Assembly: GCA_963755335.1 (NCBI GenBank)
Contig: CAVWJW010000002.1
Span: 620,001-684,000 of the forward strand
DNA from: UBA10649 sp963755335
GTDB lineage: Bacteria > Actinomycetota > Actinomycetes > S36-B12
DNA length: 64,000 nt
Direction of reading: 5' to 3'
Shown here: piece by piece, positions 43,707-52,304 of the stretch
Position numbering within the stretch: position 1 is the first letter of the stretch
How the letters are laid out: the number at the start of each line of letters is the position of its first letter
Notes under the pieces: model-generated
Database searches by the model: none
Told to the model about the DNA's origin: nothing
The model's input: only the letters and a program-made list of their open reading frames with translations
Translations under genes and position numbers: made by a program

Positions 43707-45998
43707 ATGAGCATGAACCGGCCGCCGGGAGACCGGCCAGGGCCGATCGGGATCCTCGCCCGCATCGGCGGCATTGCCGTCTCCGCGATCGTGGCCGGCC
43801 TGCTCATGGGCCTCATGCTCACCCCGTTCATCGGGGGAATGGGCGTGGTCACCCGCGACGTCGTCAAGAACTTCGAGAGCCTCCCGGACTCGCTGAGCAC
43901 CCCACCACTGCCCCAGCGGTCGTTGATCCTCGCGTCGGACGGCTCGGTGATCGCGTCGCTCTTCTACCAGAACCGCGTCGAGGTGCCGATCACCAGCATC
44001 TCCCCGTTCATGCGGCAGGCCACGGTCGCGATCGAGGACTCGCGCTTCCTCGACCATCACGGCGTCGACCTGCGCGGCATCCTGCGCTCGCTGGCCACCA
44101 ACGCCAGCGCCGGCGGTATCGAGCAGGGCAGCTCCACACTGACCATGCAGTACGTCAAGAACGTCCTGGTGAACCAGGCGACCAACCCCCAGGAGCTCGA
44201 CTCGGCCAAGGGCGACAGCGCAACGCGCAAACTGCGCGAGGTCCGGTACGCCCTCGGCCTGGAGAAGCTCTTCACCAAGGGCGAGATCCTCGAGCGCTAC
44301 CTCAATATCGCCTACTTCGGCGCGGGCGCCTATGGCGTCGAGGCGGCCGCTCGACGGTACTTCTCAAAGCCGGCCGCCGAGCTGTCACTGCCGGAAGCCG
44401 CGACCCTCGCCGGCATCGTTCAACGACCCACCGCGTTCGATCCCTTGCGCAATCCCGAGCTCAGCACCGAGCGACGCAACGTCGTCCTGCATCGCATGGC
44501 CGAACTCGGCTACATCACCCCGGACGAGGCGGACCGCGCGGCGCTCACGCCGATGTCGACGACGCTGAATCCCTCCCTGACCACGAACGGCTGCACCTCG
44601 TCCTACGCGCCGTTCTTCTGCGACTACGTCCTGCAGACCATTCGCAAGGATCCGGTCTTCGGCGCCACGCCGGAGGCGCGCGAGGCGTTCCTGCGTCGAG
44701 GTGGCTACACGATCCGCACGACCCTCGACCCGAAGGCCCAGAGCGCCGCCTTCGCCGCAGTGACCAAGCACATCCCGACGAACGACCCGAGCAAGCGCGC
44801 CGCCGCCATCAGCATGGTCCAGCCGGGCACGGGCAATGTCCTCGCGATGACGCAGAACCGCGACTGGGGAACCTCCGGACGCGGCAAGACGACCTACAAC
44901 TACAACGTCGGCACCGACATGGGCGGCACGCTCGGCATGCAGGCCGGCTCGACCTTCAAGGTCTTCACCCTCGCCGCGGCGCTCGAGGCCGGTGTCTCGC
45001 CCTTCGAGTACGTCAACGCGTACAGCCCGAAGACCTTCACCAACTTCAAGAACTGCACGACGGGCAAGGGCTTCGCGCCGGTGACCGTCCGCAACTCGAC
45101 GGGGTCGGGGACGTTCGACATGGCGCGGGCCACCGCGTACTCGACGAACACCTACTTCATGACGATCGAGGAGCGCATCGGCGTATGCCGGCCCGCCGAC
45201 ATCGCCGAGTCGATGGGCGTGCGGCTGGGCAGCGGCGATCCGCTGCTGCGCGTCCCGTCGTTCACCCTCGGCACCATGGAGGTGACTCCGCTCGCGATGG
45301 CCGACGCCTACGCGACGTTCGCGGCGCACGGCCTGTACTGCAAGCCGGTGGTGATCCTCGAGATCAAGGACCGCGACGGCAAGAACGTCCCCGTTCCCAG
45401 CGCCGACTGCAAGAAGGTCATCAAGCGCGAGGTGGCCGACACCGTCACGGTGATGCTCAACGGAGTCGTCGACGGCTCCATCCCCGGACGCACCGGCCAG
45501 ACAGAGGCACTCGACAAGCGGCAGGCAGCCGGCAAGACCGGCACGACCAACGACTCCGCCGCGGTGTGGTTCTGCGGATTCACGCCCGATGTCGCCGCAG
45601 CCGTCTGGGTCGGCGACCCGCGCGGCGGCTTCGCCTTCCCGATGAAGAACGTCACGATCAACGGCACGTACTACGCCCAGGTGTTCGGCGGCACTCTTCC
45701 CGGCCCCATCTGGCATGACGCGATGGAGGCCACCGTCGCCGGCACCGAGCCGGTGCCCTTCGACGTGCGGAACAAGTTCAACCTGACGACCAAGGATCCC
45801 AACGCGTACACGTACGTTCCGCCGGCGCCCAGCTCGACATCATCGAGCACCAAGCCGTCGAAGGTGCCCGAGCCGCCGACGTTCGACAACACCGACCCGA
45901 ATGCCGGTGGCGCTGCCCCGGCGGCGTCAGCACCGCCCGCTCCCGCTCCCGCGCCGGATCCGGCGCCCGCGGCCAGCGCACCCGCAGCGGGCGCCTAG
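43707..45998 (+). CDS. ponA2: Bifunctional class A penicillin-binding protein (PonA2-type)
   Basis: A 763-residue peptidoglycan synthase. A short cytoplasmic N-terminus and one membrane helix (about 16-45) precede the GT51 glycosyltransferase domain (VAIEDSRFLDHHGVD, QGSSTLTMQYVKN, EILERYLNIAYFG). The transpeptidase domain follows with AGSTFKVFT (SxxK near residue 415), STNTYF (SxN) and AAGKTGTTND (KTG). The C-terminus is a Pro/Ala/Ser-rich tail of about 60 residues without a PASTA domain, unlike mycobacterial PonA2. Its stop shares CTAG with the YqeY gene. Confidence 0.95.
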   Translation: MSMNRPPGDRPGPIGILARIGGIAVSAIVAGLLMGLMLTPFIGGMGVVTRDVVKNFESLPDSLSTPPLPQRSLILASDGSVIASLFYQNRVEVPITSISPFMRQATVAIEDSRFLDHHGVDLRGILRSLATNASAGGIEQGSSTLTMQYVKNVLVNQATNPQELDSAKGDSATRKLREVRYALGLEKLFTKGEILERYLNIAYFGAGAYGVEAAARRYFSKPAAELSLPEAATLAGIVQRPTAFDPLRNPELSTERRNVVLHRMAELGYITPDEADRAALTPMSTTLNPSLTTNGCTSSYAPFFCDYVLQTIRKDPVFGATPEAREAFLRRGGYTIRTTLDPKAQSAAFAAVTKHIPTNDPSKRAAAISMVQPGTGNVLAMTQNRDWGTSGRGKTTYNYNVGTDMGGTLGMQAGSTFKVFTLAAALEAGVSPFEYVNAYSPKTFTNFKNCTTGKGFAPVTVRNSTGSGTFDMARATAYSTNTYFMTIEERIGVCRPADIAESMGVRLGSGDPLLRVPSFTLGTMEVTPLAMADAYATFAAHGLYCKPVVILEIKDRDGKNVPVPSADCKKVIKREVADTVTVMLNGVVDGSIPGRTGQTEALDKRQAAGKTGTTNDSAAVWFCGFTPDVAAAVWVGDPRGGFAFPMKNVTINGTYYAQVFGGTLPGPIWHDAMEATVAGTEPVPFDVRNKFNLTTKDPNAYTYVPPAPSSTSSSTKPSKVPEPPTFDNTDPNAGGAAPAASAPPAPAPAPDPAPAASAPAAGA

Positions 45999-46462
45999 CC
46001 CAGACCGAGCGCCGCCTTGACCAGGCCCGCGACAGCTCCGCCGTCGGCGCGACCCTTCACCTGAGGCGTCACGAGCTTCATGACCGCGCCCATCGCCTGG
46101 CCGCCCGAGGCGCCCGTCGCCGCCACCTCGGCCACGGCCGCCGCCACGATGGCCTCGACCTCGGCATCGTCCAGGGGCTGCGGCAGGTAGCGAGCGATCA
46201 CGCCGAGCTCGTCCCGCTCACGTGCGGCCAGCTCGGGACGGTTCGCGGCGTCGTAGGCCTCCGCCGACTCCCGGCGCTTCTTCGCCTCGCGTCCGAGCAC
46301 GGTGAGCACGTCGTCGTCGCTGAGCTCACGGGCCACCTTGCCGGACACCTCCTCATTGGTCACGGCGGTGAGCACCATGCGGATGGTCGCGGCCGTGACC
46401 TCGTCCCGGGACTTGATGGCGGTGGTGAGGTCTGACTTCAGGGTGTCCTTCAAGGCGCTCAT
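45995..46462 (-). CDS. GatB/YqeY-domain protein
   Basis: A 155-residue helical protein related to the C-terminal tRNA-binding region of amidotransferase GatB. It has MSALKDTLKSDLTTAIKSRD, AAKKRRESAEAYDAANRPEL-like REAKKRRESAEAYDAANR, YLPQPLDDAEVEAIV and GAVMKLVTPQVKGRADG. These are the landmarks of the YqeY family. Free-standing YqeY has no proven role. ATG at 46462 is chosen because residues before it do not match the family. It is divergent from the phosphoesterase gene. Confidence 0.92.
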   Translation of the reverse strand: MSALKDTLKSDLTTAIKSRDEVTAATIRMVLTAVTNEEVSGKVARELSDDDVLTVLGREAKKRRESAEAYDAANRPELAARERDELGVIARYLPQPLDDAEVEAIVAAAVAEVAATGASGGQAMGAVMKLVTPQVKGRADGGAVAGLVKAALGLG

Positions 46463-46498
46463 CTGGGCATTCTTTCGCACGTCTGCGACCATGACCGC

Positions 46499-47380
46499 AT
46501 GCGCACGTCGACCGCCCTCGCTCTGGGCACGCTCGCGGCAGGTGCCGCCGGCCTGGCCTACGCCCGCTGGGAGGCCGACCAGTACACCCTGCGGCGAACG
46601 ACCACGCCCGTCCTGCCGTCCGGACAGCGCGACATGCGGATCCTCCACCTCTCCGACCTGCATCTGGTCCCCGGCCAGGTCCGGAAGCAGGCATGGGTCC
46701 GGTCGCTGTACGACCTGCGCCCCGATGCGGTCATCGTCACCGGCGACTTCCTGTCGCACATGGACGCCGTCCCGCACGTGCTCGACACCCTTGACCCGCT
46801 CTTCGGCATCCCCGGCGCCTTCGTCCTCGGCAGCAACGACTACTTCGCGCCGCGGCCGATCAATCCGGCTCGGTATCTGCAGGGCCCGTCCCAGCTCGAG
46901 CCCAAGCGGGAGATGCTCCCGTGGGGCGACCTCGTCGACGGGCTGACCACCAATGGCTGGCTCGATCTGGGGAACGCGCGGGCCACCATGAAGATCGACG
47001 GCCGCGAGGTGGACGTCCGTGGTGTCGACGACCCGCACATCAGCCGCGACCGCTACGACGAGGTGGCCGGCCCCTTCGATGCGCAGGCCGACCTCGCCCT
47101 CGGCGTCACCCACGCGCCCTACCTGCGGATCCTCGACGGCATGTCCGCCGACGGCGCCGACCTGATCCTCGCGGGCCACACCCACGGCGGGCAGCTGTGC
47201 GTGCCCGGTGTCGGGGCGCTCGTCACGAACTGCGACCTCGACCGCAAGCGCGCGAAGGGCCTGTCGTCGCACGGTGCCGCGGCACTGCACGTGTCAGCCG
47301 GCCTCGGAACGTCGCCCTACGCGCCGGTGCGCTTCGCCTGCCGACCCGAGGCGACGCTGCTCACCCTCACCGCCGAGTAG
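46499..47380 (+). CDS. Calcineurin-like metallophosphoesterase (Rv3683-like)
   Basis: A 293-residue phosphoesterase with an uncleaved-looking N-terminal hydrophobic segment (ALALGTLAAGAAGLAYA). Metal ligands appear in LHLSDLHLVPG, VIVTGDFLSH, GSNDYFAPR (in place of GNHD), LGVTHAPY and LILAGHTHGGQLC. It belongs to the YkuE/Rv3683 group near ponA2 in actinobacteria. The Asn in GSND and Asp/His ligands are kept, so it should be active. Substrates are unknown, possibly lipid-linked phosphates. Confidence 0.9.
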   Translation: MRTSTALALGTLAAGAAGLAYARWEADQYTLRRTTTPVLPSGQRDMRILHLSDLHLVPGQVRKQAWVRSLYDLRPDAVIVTGDFLSHMDAVPHVLDTLDPLFGIPGAFVLGSNDYFAPRPINPARYLQGPSQLEPKREMLPWGDLVDGLTTNGWLDLGNARATMKIDGREVDVRGVDDPHISRDRYDEVAGPFDAQADLALGVTHAPYLRILDGMSADGADLILAGHTHGGQLCVPGVGALVTNCDLDRKRAKGLSSHGAAALHVSAGLGTSPYAPVRFACRPEATLLTLTAE

Positions 47381-47389
47381 CACCAGAAC

Positions 47390-47425
47390 GTCGCGAAGCC
47401 CCGGCAGAACAGGCGGTTTCGCGAC
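47390..47425. terminator. Bidirectional hairpin between convergent genes
   Basis: GTCGCGAAGCC (47390-47400) pairs with GGTTTCGCGAC (47415-47425) over 11 bp with one G-U. It fills the 54-bp gap between the phosphoesterase and the ACC deaminase gene. Confidence 0.6.
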
Positions 47426-47434
47426 AACGCGGTA

Positions 47435-48445
47435 CTAGTCGGCGAAGATCCCGCTGTAGGCGTTCAGCGCCGGCTGGCCACCCAGGTGCGCGTACAGCAC
47501 GGTGCTGTCCTTCGCGATCTCTCCGCTGGTCACCAGGTCGATCAGGCCGGCCATCGACTTCCCTTCGTACACCGGGTCGATGATCATCCCCTCGAGGCGG
47601 CCGGTCAGCGTGATCGCGTCCACGGTCGACGCCACGGGGATCCCGTACAGGTCGCCAGCCCAGCCCTCCAGCACGATGATCTCGTCATCAGTGAGGTCCC
47701 GACCGAGGTCGATCAGTGCGGCCGTGTTGCGCGCAATGCGGGCCACCTGCGCGCGGGTCGGCTCGATCTTCGCCGAGGCGTCGATGCCGATGACCCGCCG
47801 CGGGCGATCCTGGCCGGCGAAGCCGGCGATCATCCCGGCCTGCGTGCTGCCTGTGACGCTGCAGACGACGATCGTGTCGAAGAAGACGCCCATGTCGCGC
47901 TCCTGCTGCTGCACCTCGTACGCCCAGTTCGCGAACCCGAGCCCGCCGAGACGATGGTCCGAGGCGCCCGCCGGGATCGCGTACGGGGTGCCGCCTCGCT
48001 CCTTGACGTCGTCGAGCGCCTGCGTCCAGCTGTCGCGGAAGCCGATGTCGAATCCCGACGGATCGAGCCGGACCTCGGCGCCCATGATCCGCGACAGCAG
48101 GATGTTGCCGACCTTGTCGTTGACCGGGTCGTTCCAGTCGACCCACTTCTCCTGGACGAGGACGGCCTTCATGCCGAGCTTCGCCGCGACGGCAGCGACC
48201 TGACGCGTGTGGTTGGACTGCACGCCGCCGATCGAGACCAGGGTGTCGGCGCCCTGCGCGATCGCTTCAGGGACGAGGTACTCGAGCTTGCGGGTCTTGT
48301 TGCCGCCATAGGCGAGCCCACTGTTGCAGTCCTCGCGCTTCGCCCAGATCTGGGCACCGCCGAGGTGCTCGGTCAGCCGGGGCAGGGGGTGGACGGGGCT
48401 AGGCCCGAACATCAGCGGATAGCGGGGGAAATCCTCGAGCGGCAC
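47435..48445 (-). CDS. acdS: 1-aminocyclopropane-1-carboxylate (ACC) deaminase
   Basis: A 336-residue fold-type II PLP enzyme that cleaves ACC, the plant ethylene precursor, to 2-oxobutanoate and ammonia. Lys50 in YGGNKTRKLEY binds PLP, GGVQSNHTRQVAAVAA binds the substrate, and VTGSTQAGM holds the phosphate. Glu294 (VYEGKS) and Leu321 (YAHLGG) correspond to Glu295/Leu322, the residues used to tell true ACC deaminases from D-cysteine desulfhydrase relatives. This suggests contact with plants or degradation of plant material. It is monocistronic, followed by a hairpin. Confidence 0.93.
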   Translation of the reverse strand: MPLEDFPRYPLMFGPSPVHPLPRLTEHLGGAQIWAKREDCNSGLAYGGNKTRKLEYLVPEAIAQGADTLVSIGGVQSNHTRQVAAVAAKLGMKAVLVQEKWVDWNDPVNDKVGNILLSRIMGAEVRLDPSGFDIGFRDSWTQALDDVKERGGTPYAIPAGASDHRLGGLGFANWAYEVQQQERDMGVFFDTIVVCSVTGSTQAGMIAGFAGQDRPRRVIGIDASAKIEPTRAQVARIARNTAALIDLGRDLTDDEIIVLEGWAGDLYGIPVASTVDAITLTGRLEGMIIDPVYEGKSMAGLIDLVTSGEIAKDSTVLYAHLGGQPALNAYSGIFAD

Positions 48446-48566
48446 GATGGTCCTCCGGTCTGACGGGCAATCCTGCTGCAGACCTAACCAGATTGCCGGC
48501 CCGTCACCCGCTCAATCCCCCCGTGGCTTCGTCGGCGCATGGCTCGGTTAGACTCCGCAAGGCCTT

Positions 48567-48643
<77 letters not shown>

Positions 48644-48646
48644 GCA

Positions 48647-48677
48647 CGATGGGGCCAGTCACGCGGCTGGCCCCATC
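48647..48677 (+). terminator. Terminator after tRNA-Pro
   Basis: CGATGGGGCCAG (48647-48658) and CTGGCCCCATCG (48666-48677) are perfect 12-bp arms with a 7-nt loop, followed by TCGTTT. Confidence 0.8.
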
Positions 48678-48698
48678 GTCGTTTCGGGAGGAGTCGCG

Positions 48699-49481
48699 TT
48701 GAGCGTTCCGGATCGTCGTCCCAAGCAGGCGGACCTGGGCCCGGTCACCGCCGCCTACGTGAAGACAATGGGCTGGCGCTCGGTCAATCTGCACACCCAC
48801 ATCTCCCTGGTGAACCACTACGTCTACGTCGAGGTGCCCAAGGCCGGCTGCGGCACCATGAAGGCGACGCTCGGCGGCATGGAGGCCGCGCGGATGGGGC
48901 CCGGCCTGGTCAGCCGCGTCCAGGAGTTCCCCCACGACCGCCTGCGAGCCACCCCGTTCGTCAAGCCCTTCCAGCTCCCCTCCGACTTCCTCGAGGCTGT
49001 CTTCACGTCGTCGGAGTACCGCCGGTTCGCCGTCGTGCGCGATCCGGCATCGAGGGTTCTTTCGGCATACCTCGAGAAGATCCGTCAGGGCCTGAAGCAG
49101 AGTGCGGCCGTGGTCGACGCGCTGAGAGTCACCACCGGGGCCGACATCGCGCCTGCCGACATCACCTTCGAGCAGTTCCTGCGGGTCGTCGCGGCCCAGA
49201 CCTCCCGCGAGCAGGACTCCCACTGGCGCCGTCAGGCCGATCACCTGGGGCTGGGCATCATCGACTACGAGGCGGTCGTCCACCTGGAGGAGCTCGACGC
49301 CTCATGGGCACGCATCGCCGAGCTCACGTCGACGCCCGGCCTCGAGGAGCAGTACTTCTGCCGCAACTCCACCGCAGCTGCCAGCAAGGTCGGCGAGTTC
49401 TACACGCCCGAGCTCCGCGGCCTGGTCGCCGACACCTACGGACGGGACTACGCCGAGCTCGGGTACCCGCTCCCCGCCTAG
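48699..49481 (+). CDS. Carbohydrate sulfotransferase-family protein
   Basis: A 260-residue protein of the family 2 sulfotransferases. The PAPS 5'-phosphosulfate loop is YVEVPKAGCGTMKATL and the 3'-phosphate motif is FAVVRDPASRVLSAYLEKI. No signal peptide or membrane helix is evident, so a cytosolic role such as modifying a glycolipid or polysaccharide precursor is likely. The TTG start at 48699 is chosen because GGGAGGAG sits about seven bases upstream and the reading frame before it runs through tRNA-Pro. It begins just after that tRNA's terminator. Confidence 0.82.
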   Translation: MSVPDRRPKQADLGPVTAAYVKTMGWRSVNLHTHISLVNHYVYVEVPKAGCGTMKATLGGMEAARMGPGLVSRVQEFPHDRLRATPFVKPFQLPSDFLEAVFTSSEYRRFAVVRDPASRVLSAYLEKIRQGLKQSAAVVDALRVTTGADIAPADITFEQFLRVVAAQTSREQDSHWRRQADHLGLGIIDYEAVVHLEELDASWARIAELTSTPGLEEQYFCRNSTAAASKVGEFYTPELRGLVADTYGRDYAELGYPLPA

Positions 49482-49543
49482 GCCCCACGAACGGGCGACG
49501 CGGCTGACCGTCGACGAGCCCCGTCGTTCAGTACAGTCCGAGC

Positions 49544-51280
49544 ATGGACGCCGTCAGCGACCACGTGGTCGTCTTCGGCTACCACGGCCTCGCCCGCCGG
49601 GTGGTGCGGCAACTCGTCAATGCCGGGCAGCATGTGGTCGTCGTCGACCCCGAGGCCAGCACGGTGGCCGTGAACGCCTTCCGTCACTGGGGCGTGGAGT
49701 ACCTCCGCGGCTCGGGGCGCAGCCGCGAGACGTTGATCGAGGCGAGTGTCGCCACTGCGCGCGCCGTCGTATGCCTCAAGGACGACGACCTGCGCAACAT
49801 CGAGTCGGCCATGCTCGTGCGGGAGATGTCCCCCGACGTCCGGATCGTCGTGCAGATGGCCAACTCCGCCGTCGGCCGCGCGCTTCAGTCGATCGCCACG
49901 CCGGGCGCCGTCATCGACGTGGCGGAGCTGGCGTCGAGCACCTTCGTCGAGGCGGCCCTCAACCGCACCACGCACGCGGTGGCCATGGGCGGCGAGGACT
50001 TCCTCGTCGACACGGTCATTGCCGACCGCGCCGGCAGCCTCCGCGGACTCTGGGGGGACCTCGCCCCGATTGCCTTGCAGCGCAAGGGAGAACCCGCCCC
50101 CACCGCGTGTCCTGGACGCGACGAGATGGTGGAGCCAGGAGATGCCATCACCTTCATCGGAACGACGACGGACTACGCCACGGCCGGACTAGAGCCGCGC
50201 ATCCACCGAAGTCGGCGCCCGGGTCCGTCACTGCGCCGACGCACTCGGGAGATGTTCGCCGCCGTCGCCGACGCCGTGGACCGCCCCTTCCGCATCGCCT
50301 TCGCGGTGCTGATCGGACTCGCCGTCATCTCGGTCGGGGTGCTGACGGCGCTGTACGAGGAGCCCGACGGCACGCGGATGAACCCCCTCGACGCCGTCTA
50401 CTTCACCGCCGAGACCCTCGCGACGGTGGGTTTCGGCGACTTCTACTTCCGCGACCAGGTGCCGGCACTGCGCCTGTGGGCCGTATTCCTCATCCTCGTG
50501 GGCGCCAGCCTGGTGGCGCTGTCGACGGCGCTGCTCACCAATGCCCTGGTCTCCCGCCGACTGGCCCAGTCTCTCGGCCGCCAGCGGATGATCCGCATGC
50601 GCGACCACATCGTCGTCGTCGGGCTGGGATCCATCGGCAGCAAGGTCGCAAAGGACCTGCGCGCCGACGGTCACGAGGTCGTGGTGATCGACGGTGGCGC
50701 GGGCCAGCGGCTCATCCCCCAGATGAATGCCATCGGCGTGCCGGTGCTGATCGGCGACGCCACCGTCCGCGAGACGCAGACATCGGTCAGTCTCGAGCAC
50801 GCCGCGGGTGTCGCCATCCTCACCAACGACGACCTGCTGAACATCGAGACCGGCCTCGCCGTGCGCGACGTGCTCGAGCGATCCGATGCGCCCGTCGTGC
50901 TGCGCAACTACTCCCACAGCCTGGCGCGCGGCGTGGACCGCGCACTCGACATCGGCATCGCCCGGAGCCCGACAGAGCTTGCGGCACCGTGGTTCGTCGG
51001 TGCCGCGGTCGGGCTCGACATCCTCGGCACCTTCTACGTGGGCTCGACGCCGTTCATGGCGGCCCGCGTACCGGTGCATGCCGGGGGCGGGCTCGACGGC
51101 GTCGTCATGGAGGAGCTCGGCGTTCGTGCGCGGGTCGTCGCGATCGCGCGCGACGGCATCGGGACCCAGCTCGAGCATCCACCACGGCGTCTCACCGTGC
51201 TGGGTGCCGGCGACAGCGCGTACGCCATCGGCGAGTACGAGGAGCTCCTGAGGCTGCTGCATCGAGCAACAGTGGCGTGA
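49544..51280 (+). CDS. Potassium channel with flanking RCK/TrkA-N domains
   Basis: A 578-residue protein with an unusual order: an N-terminal RCK/TrkA-N domain (VVVFGYHGLARRVVRQLVNAG, residues about 8-215), then a two-helix ion channel (first helix about 250-270, filter TVGFGD near residue 296, second helix about 310-335), then a second RCK domain (IVVVGLGSIGSKVAKDLRADG) and C-terminal regulatory part. The filter predicts K+ selectivity, and the Rossmann-type domains predict control by nucleotides. Most single-chain bacterial channels have RCK domains only after the pore. Confidence 0.9.
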   Translation: MDAVSDHVVVFGYHGLARRVVRQLVNAGQHVVVVDPEASTVAVNAFRHWGVEYLRGSGRSRETLIEASVATARAVVCLKDDDLRNIESAMLVREMSPDVRIVVQMANSAVGRALQSIATPGAVIDVAELASSTFVEAALNRTTHAVAMGGEDFLVDTVIADRAGSLRGLWGDLAPIALQRKGEPAPTACPGRDEMVEPGDAITFIGTTTDYATAGLEPRIHRSRRPGPSLRRRTREMFAAVADAVDRPFRIAFAVLIGLAVISVGVLTALYEEPDGTRMNPLDAVYFTAETLATVGFGDFYFRDQVPALRLWAVFLILVGASLVALSTALLTNALVSRRLAQSLGRQRMIRMRDHIVVVGLGSIGSKVAKDLRADGHEVVVIDGGAGQRLIPQMNAIGVPVLIGDATVRETQTSVSLEHAAGVAILTNDDLLNIETGLAVRDVLERSDAPVVLRNYSHSLARGVDRALDIGIARSPTELAAPWFVGAAVGLDILGTFYVGSTPFMAARVPVHAGGGLDGVVMEELGVRARVVAIARDGIGTQLEHPPRRLTVLGAGDSAYAIGEYEELLRLLHRATVA

Positions 51281-51340
51281 TCACGTCGCACGGGCATGAC
51301 GCCCGCACGCCACTGCACGCCGAGGAGTAGCGTCCAGCGG

Positions 51341-51955
51341 GTGACGACCCCACCGCGATGGTTCACCGACACTGACGAAGGTCATTCGCAGTGGTACATC
51401 GAGCGGTTCCGCACGATGGCGACCGATGGCACCGACCTCGGCGGCGAGGCACGGCTGGTGGACGCGATGGTCAGCCCGCACTCACGGATTCTGGACGCCG
51501 GCTGCGGACCGGGCCGTGTCGGTGCGGTGCTGTACGAGCGCGGACACCACGTCATTGGCGTGGACGTCGATCCCGAGCTGATCGAGGCGGCACGCGCCGA
51601 TCACCCCGGCCCGCGTTGGCTCGTGTGCGACCTGGCGGACCTGAGGCTCGAGGCGCTGGGCGAGCCGGACCCCTTCGACGCGGCGGTCATCGCCGGCAAC
51701 GTCATGGCCTTCGTTGCTCCCGGCACGGAGGCGCTGGTGCTCGCCAACGTCCACCGGCACCTGCGCCCGGATGGATTCGCGGTGGTCGGCTTCCATACCG
51801 ACCGCTACGACATGACGGCCTTCGACACCCATCTGGCCGACGCCGGTTTCACCTTGGAGCATCGTTTCGCCACGTGGGACCTGAGACCATGGCACGCGGA
51901 GGCCGACTTCTCCGTGAGCGTGTTGCGCAAGCCGACGGAGGCAACCGATGACTGA
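51341..51955 (+). CDS. Class I SAM-dependent methyltransferase
   Basis: A 204-residue methyltransferase. Motif I is ILDAGCGPGRVGAVL, motif II is HVIGVDVDPELIEAA, with DAAVIAGNVMAFV and LRPDGFAVVGFHT as motifs III/IV. The substrate is not evident; the SHSQWYIERFRTMATDG-like N-terminus (GHSQWYIERFRTMATDG) resembles small-molecule methyltransferases. GTG at 51341 is selected to include that region. It overlaps the cupin gene by eight bases, so the two are translated together. Confidence 0.88.
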   Translation: MTTPPRWFTDTDEGHSQWYIERFRTMATDGTDLGGEARLVDAMVSPHSRILDAGCGPGRVGAVLYERGHHVIGVDVDPELIEAARADHPGPRWLVCDLADLRLEALGEPDPFDAAVIAGNVMAFVAPGTEALVLANVHRHLRPDGFAVVGFHTDRYDMTAFDTHLADAGFTLEHRFATWDLRPWHAEADFSVSVLRKPTEATDD

Positions 51956-52304
51956 TGAGCCGACCATGACGTACCTGTCCGACCTTGCCCAGCTGGTCGA
52001 CGTCGCCACGGAGAGCACCGTTTCGCGCACCGTCCTCAAGGGCGAGGGAGCGCGGCTGGTGGTGTTCTCGTTCGACACCGGTCAGGAATTGAGCGAGCAC
52101 ACGGCGGCCGTGCCGGTGCTGATCCAGGCTCTCGACGGCAGCCTCGAGATCACGGCGTCCGGTCAGACGGTGACGCTCGTCCCCGGCGACGTCATCCACC
52201 TGCCGTCCCGCGTCCCGCACACCGTCGTCGCGCTGTCTGCCAGCCGGATGCTGCTGACGATGCTCGATCCTCGTCAGGCCGCGCCGCTCAAGCCGACTCA
52301 CTAG
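51948..52304 (+). CDS. Cupin-domain protein
   Basis: A 118-residue single cupin barrel. GARLVVFSFDTGQELSEHTA gives the first cupin motif with a possible metal-binding His, and PGDVIHLPSRVPHTVVAL the second with His. It resembles small cupins of unknown role. ATG at 51948 overlaps the methyltransferase stop, and its 3' end overlaps the convergent membrane-protein gene by 17 bases. Confidence 0.82.
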   Translation: MTDEPTMTYLSDLAQLVDVATESTVSRTVLKGEGARLVVFSFDTGQELSEHTAAVPVLIQALDGSLEITASGQTVTLVPGDVIHLPSRVPHTVVALSASRMLLTMLDPRQAAPLKPTH

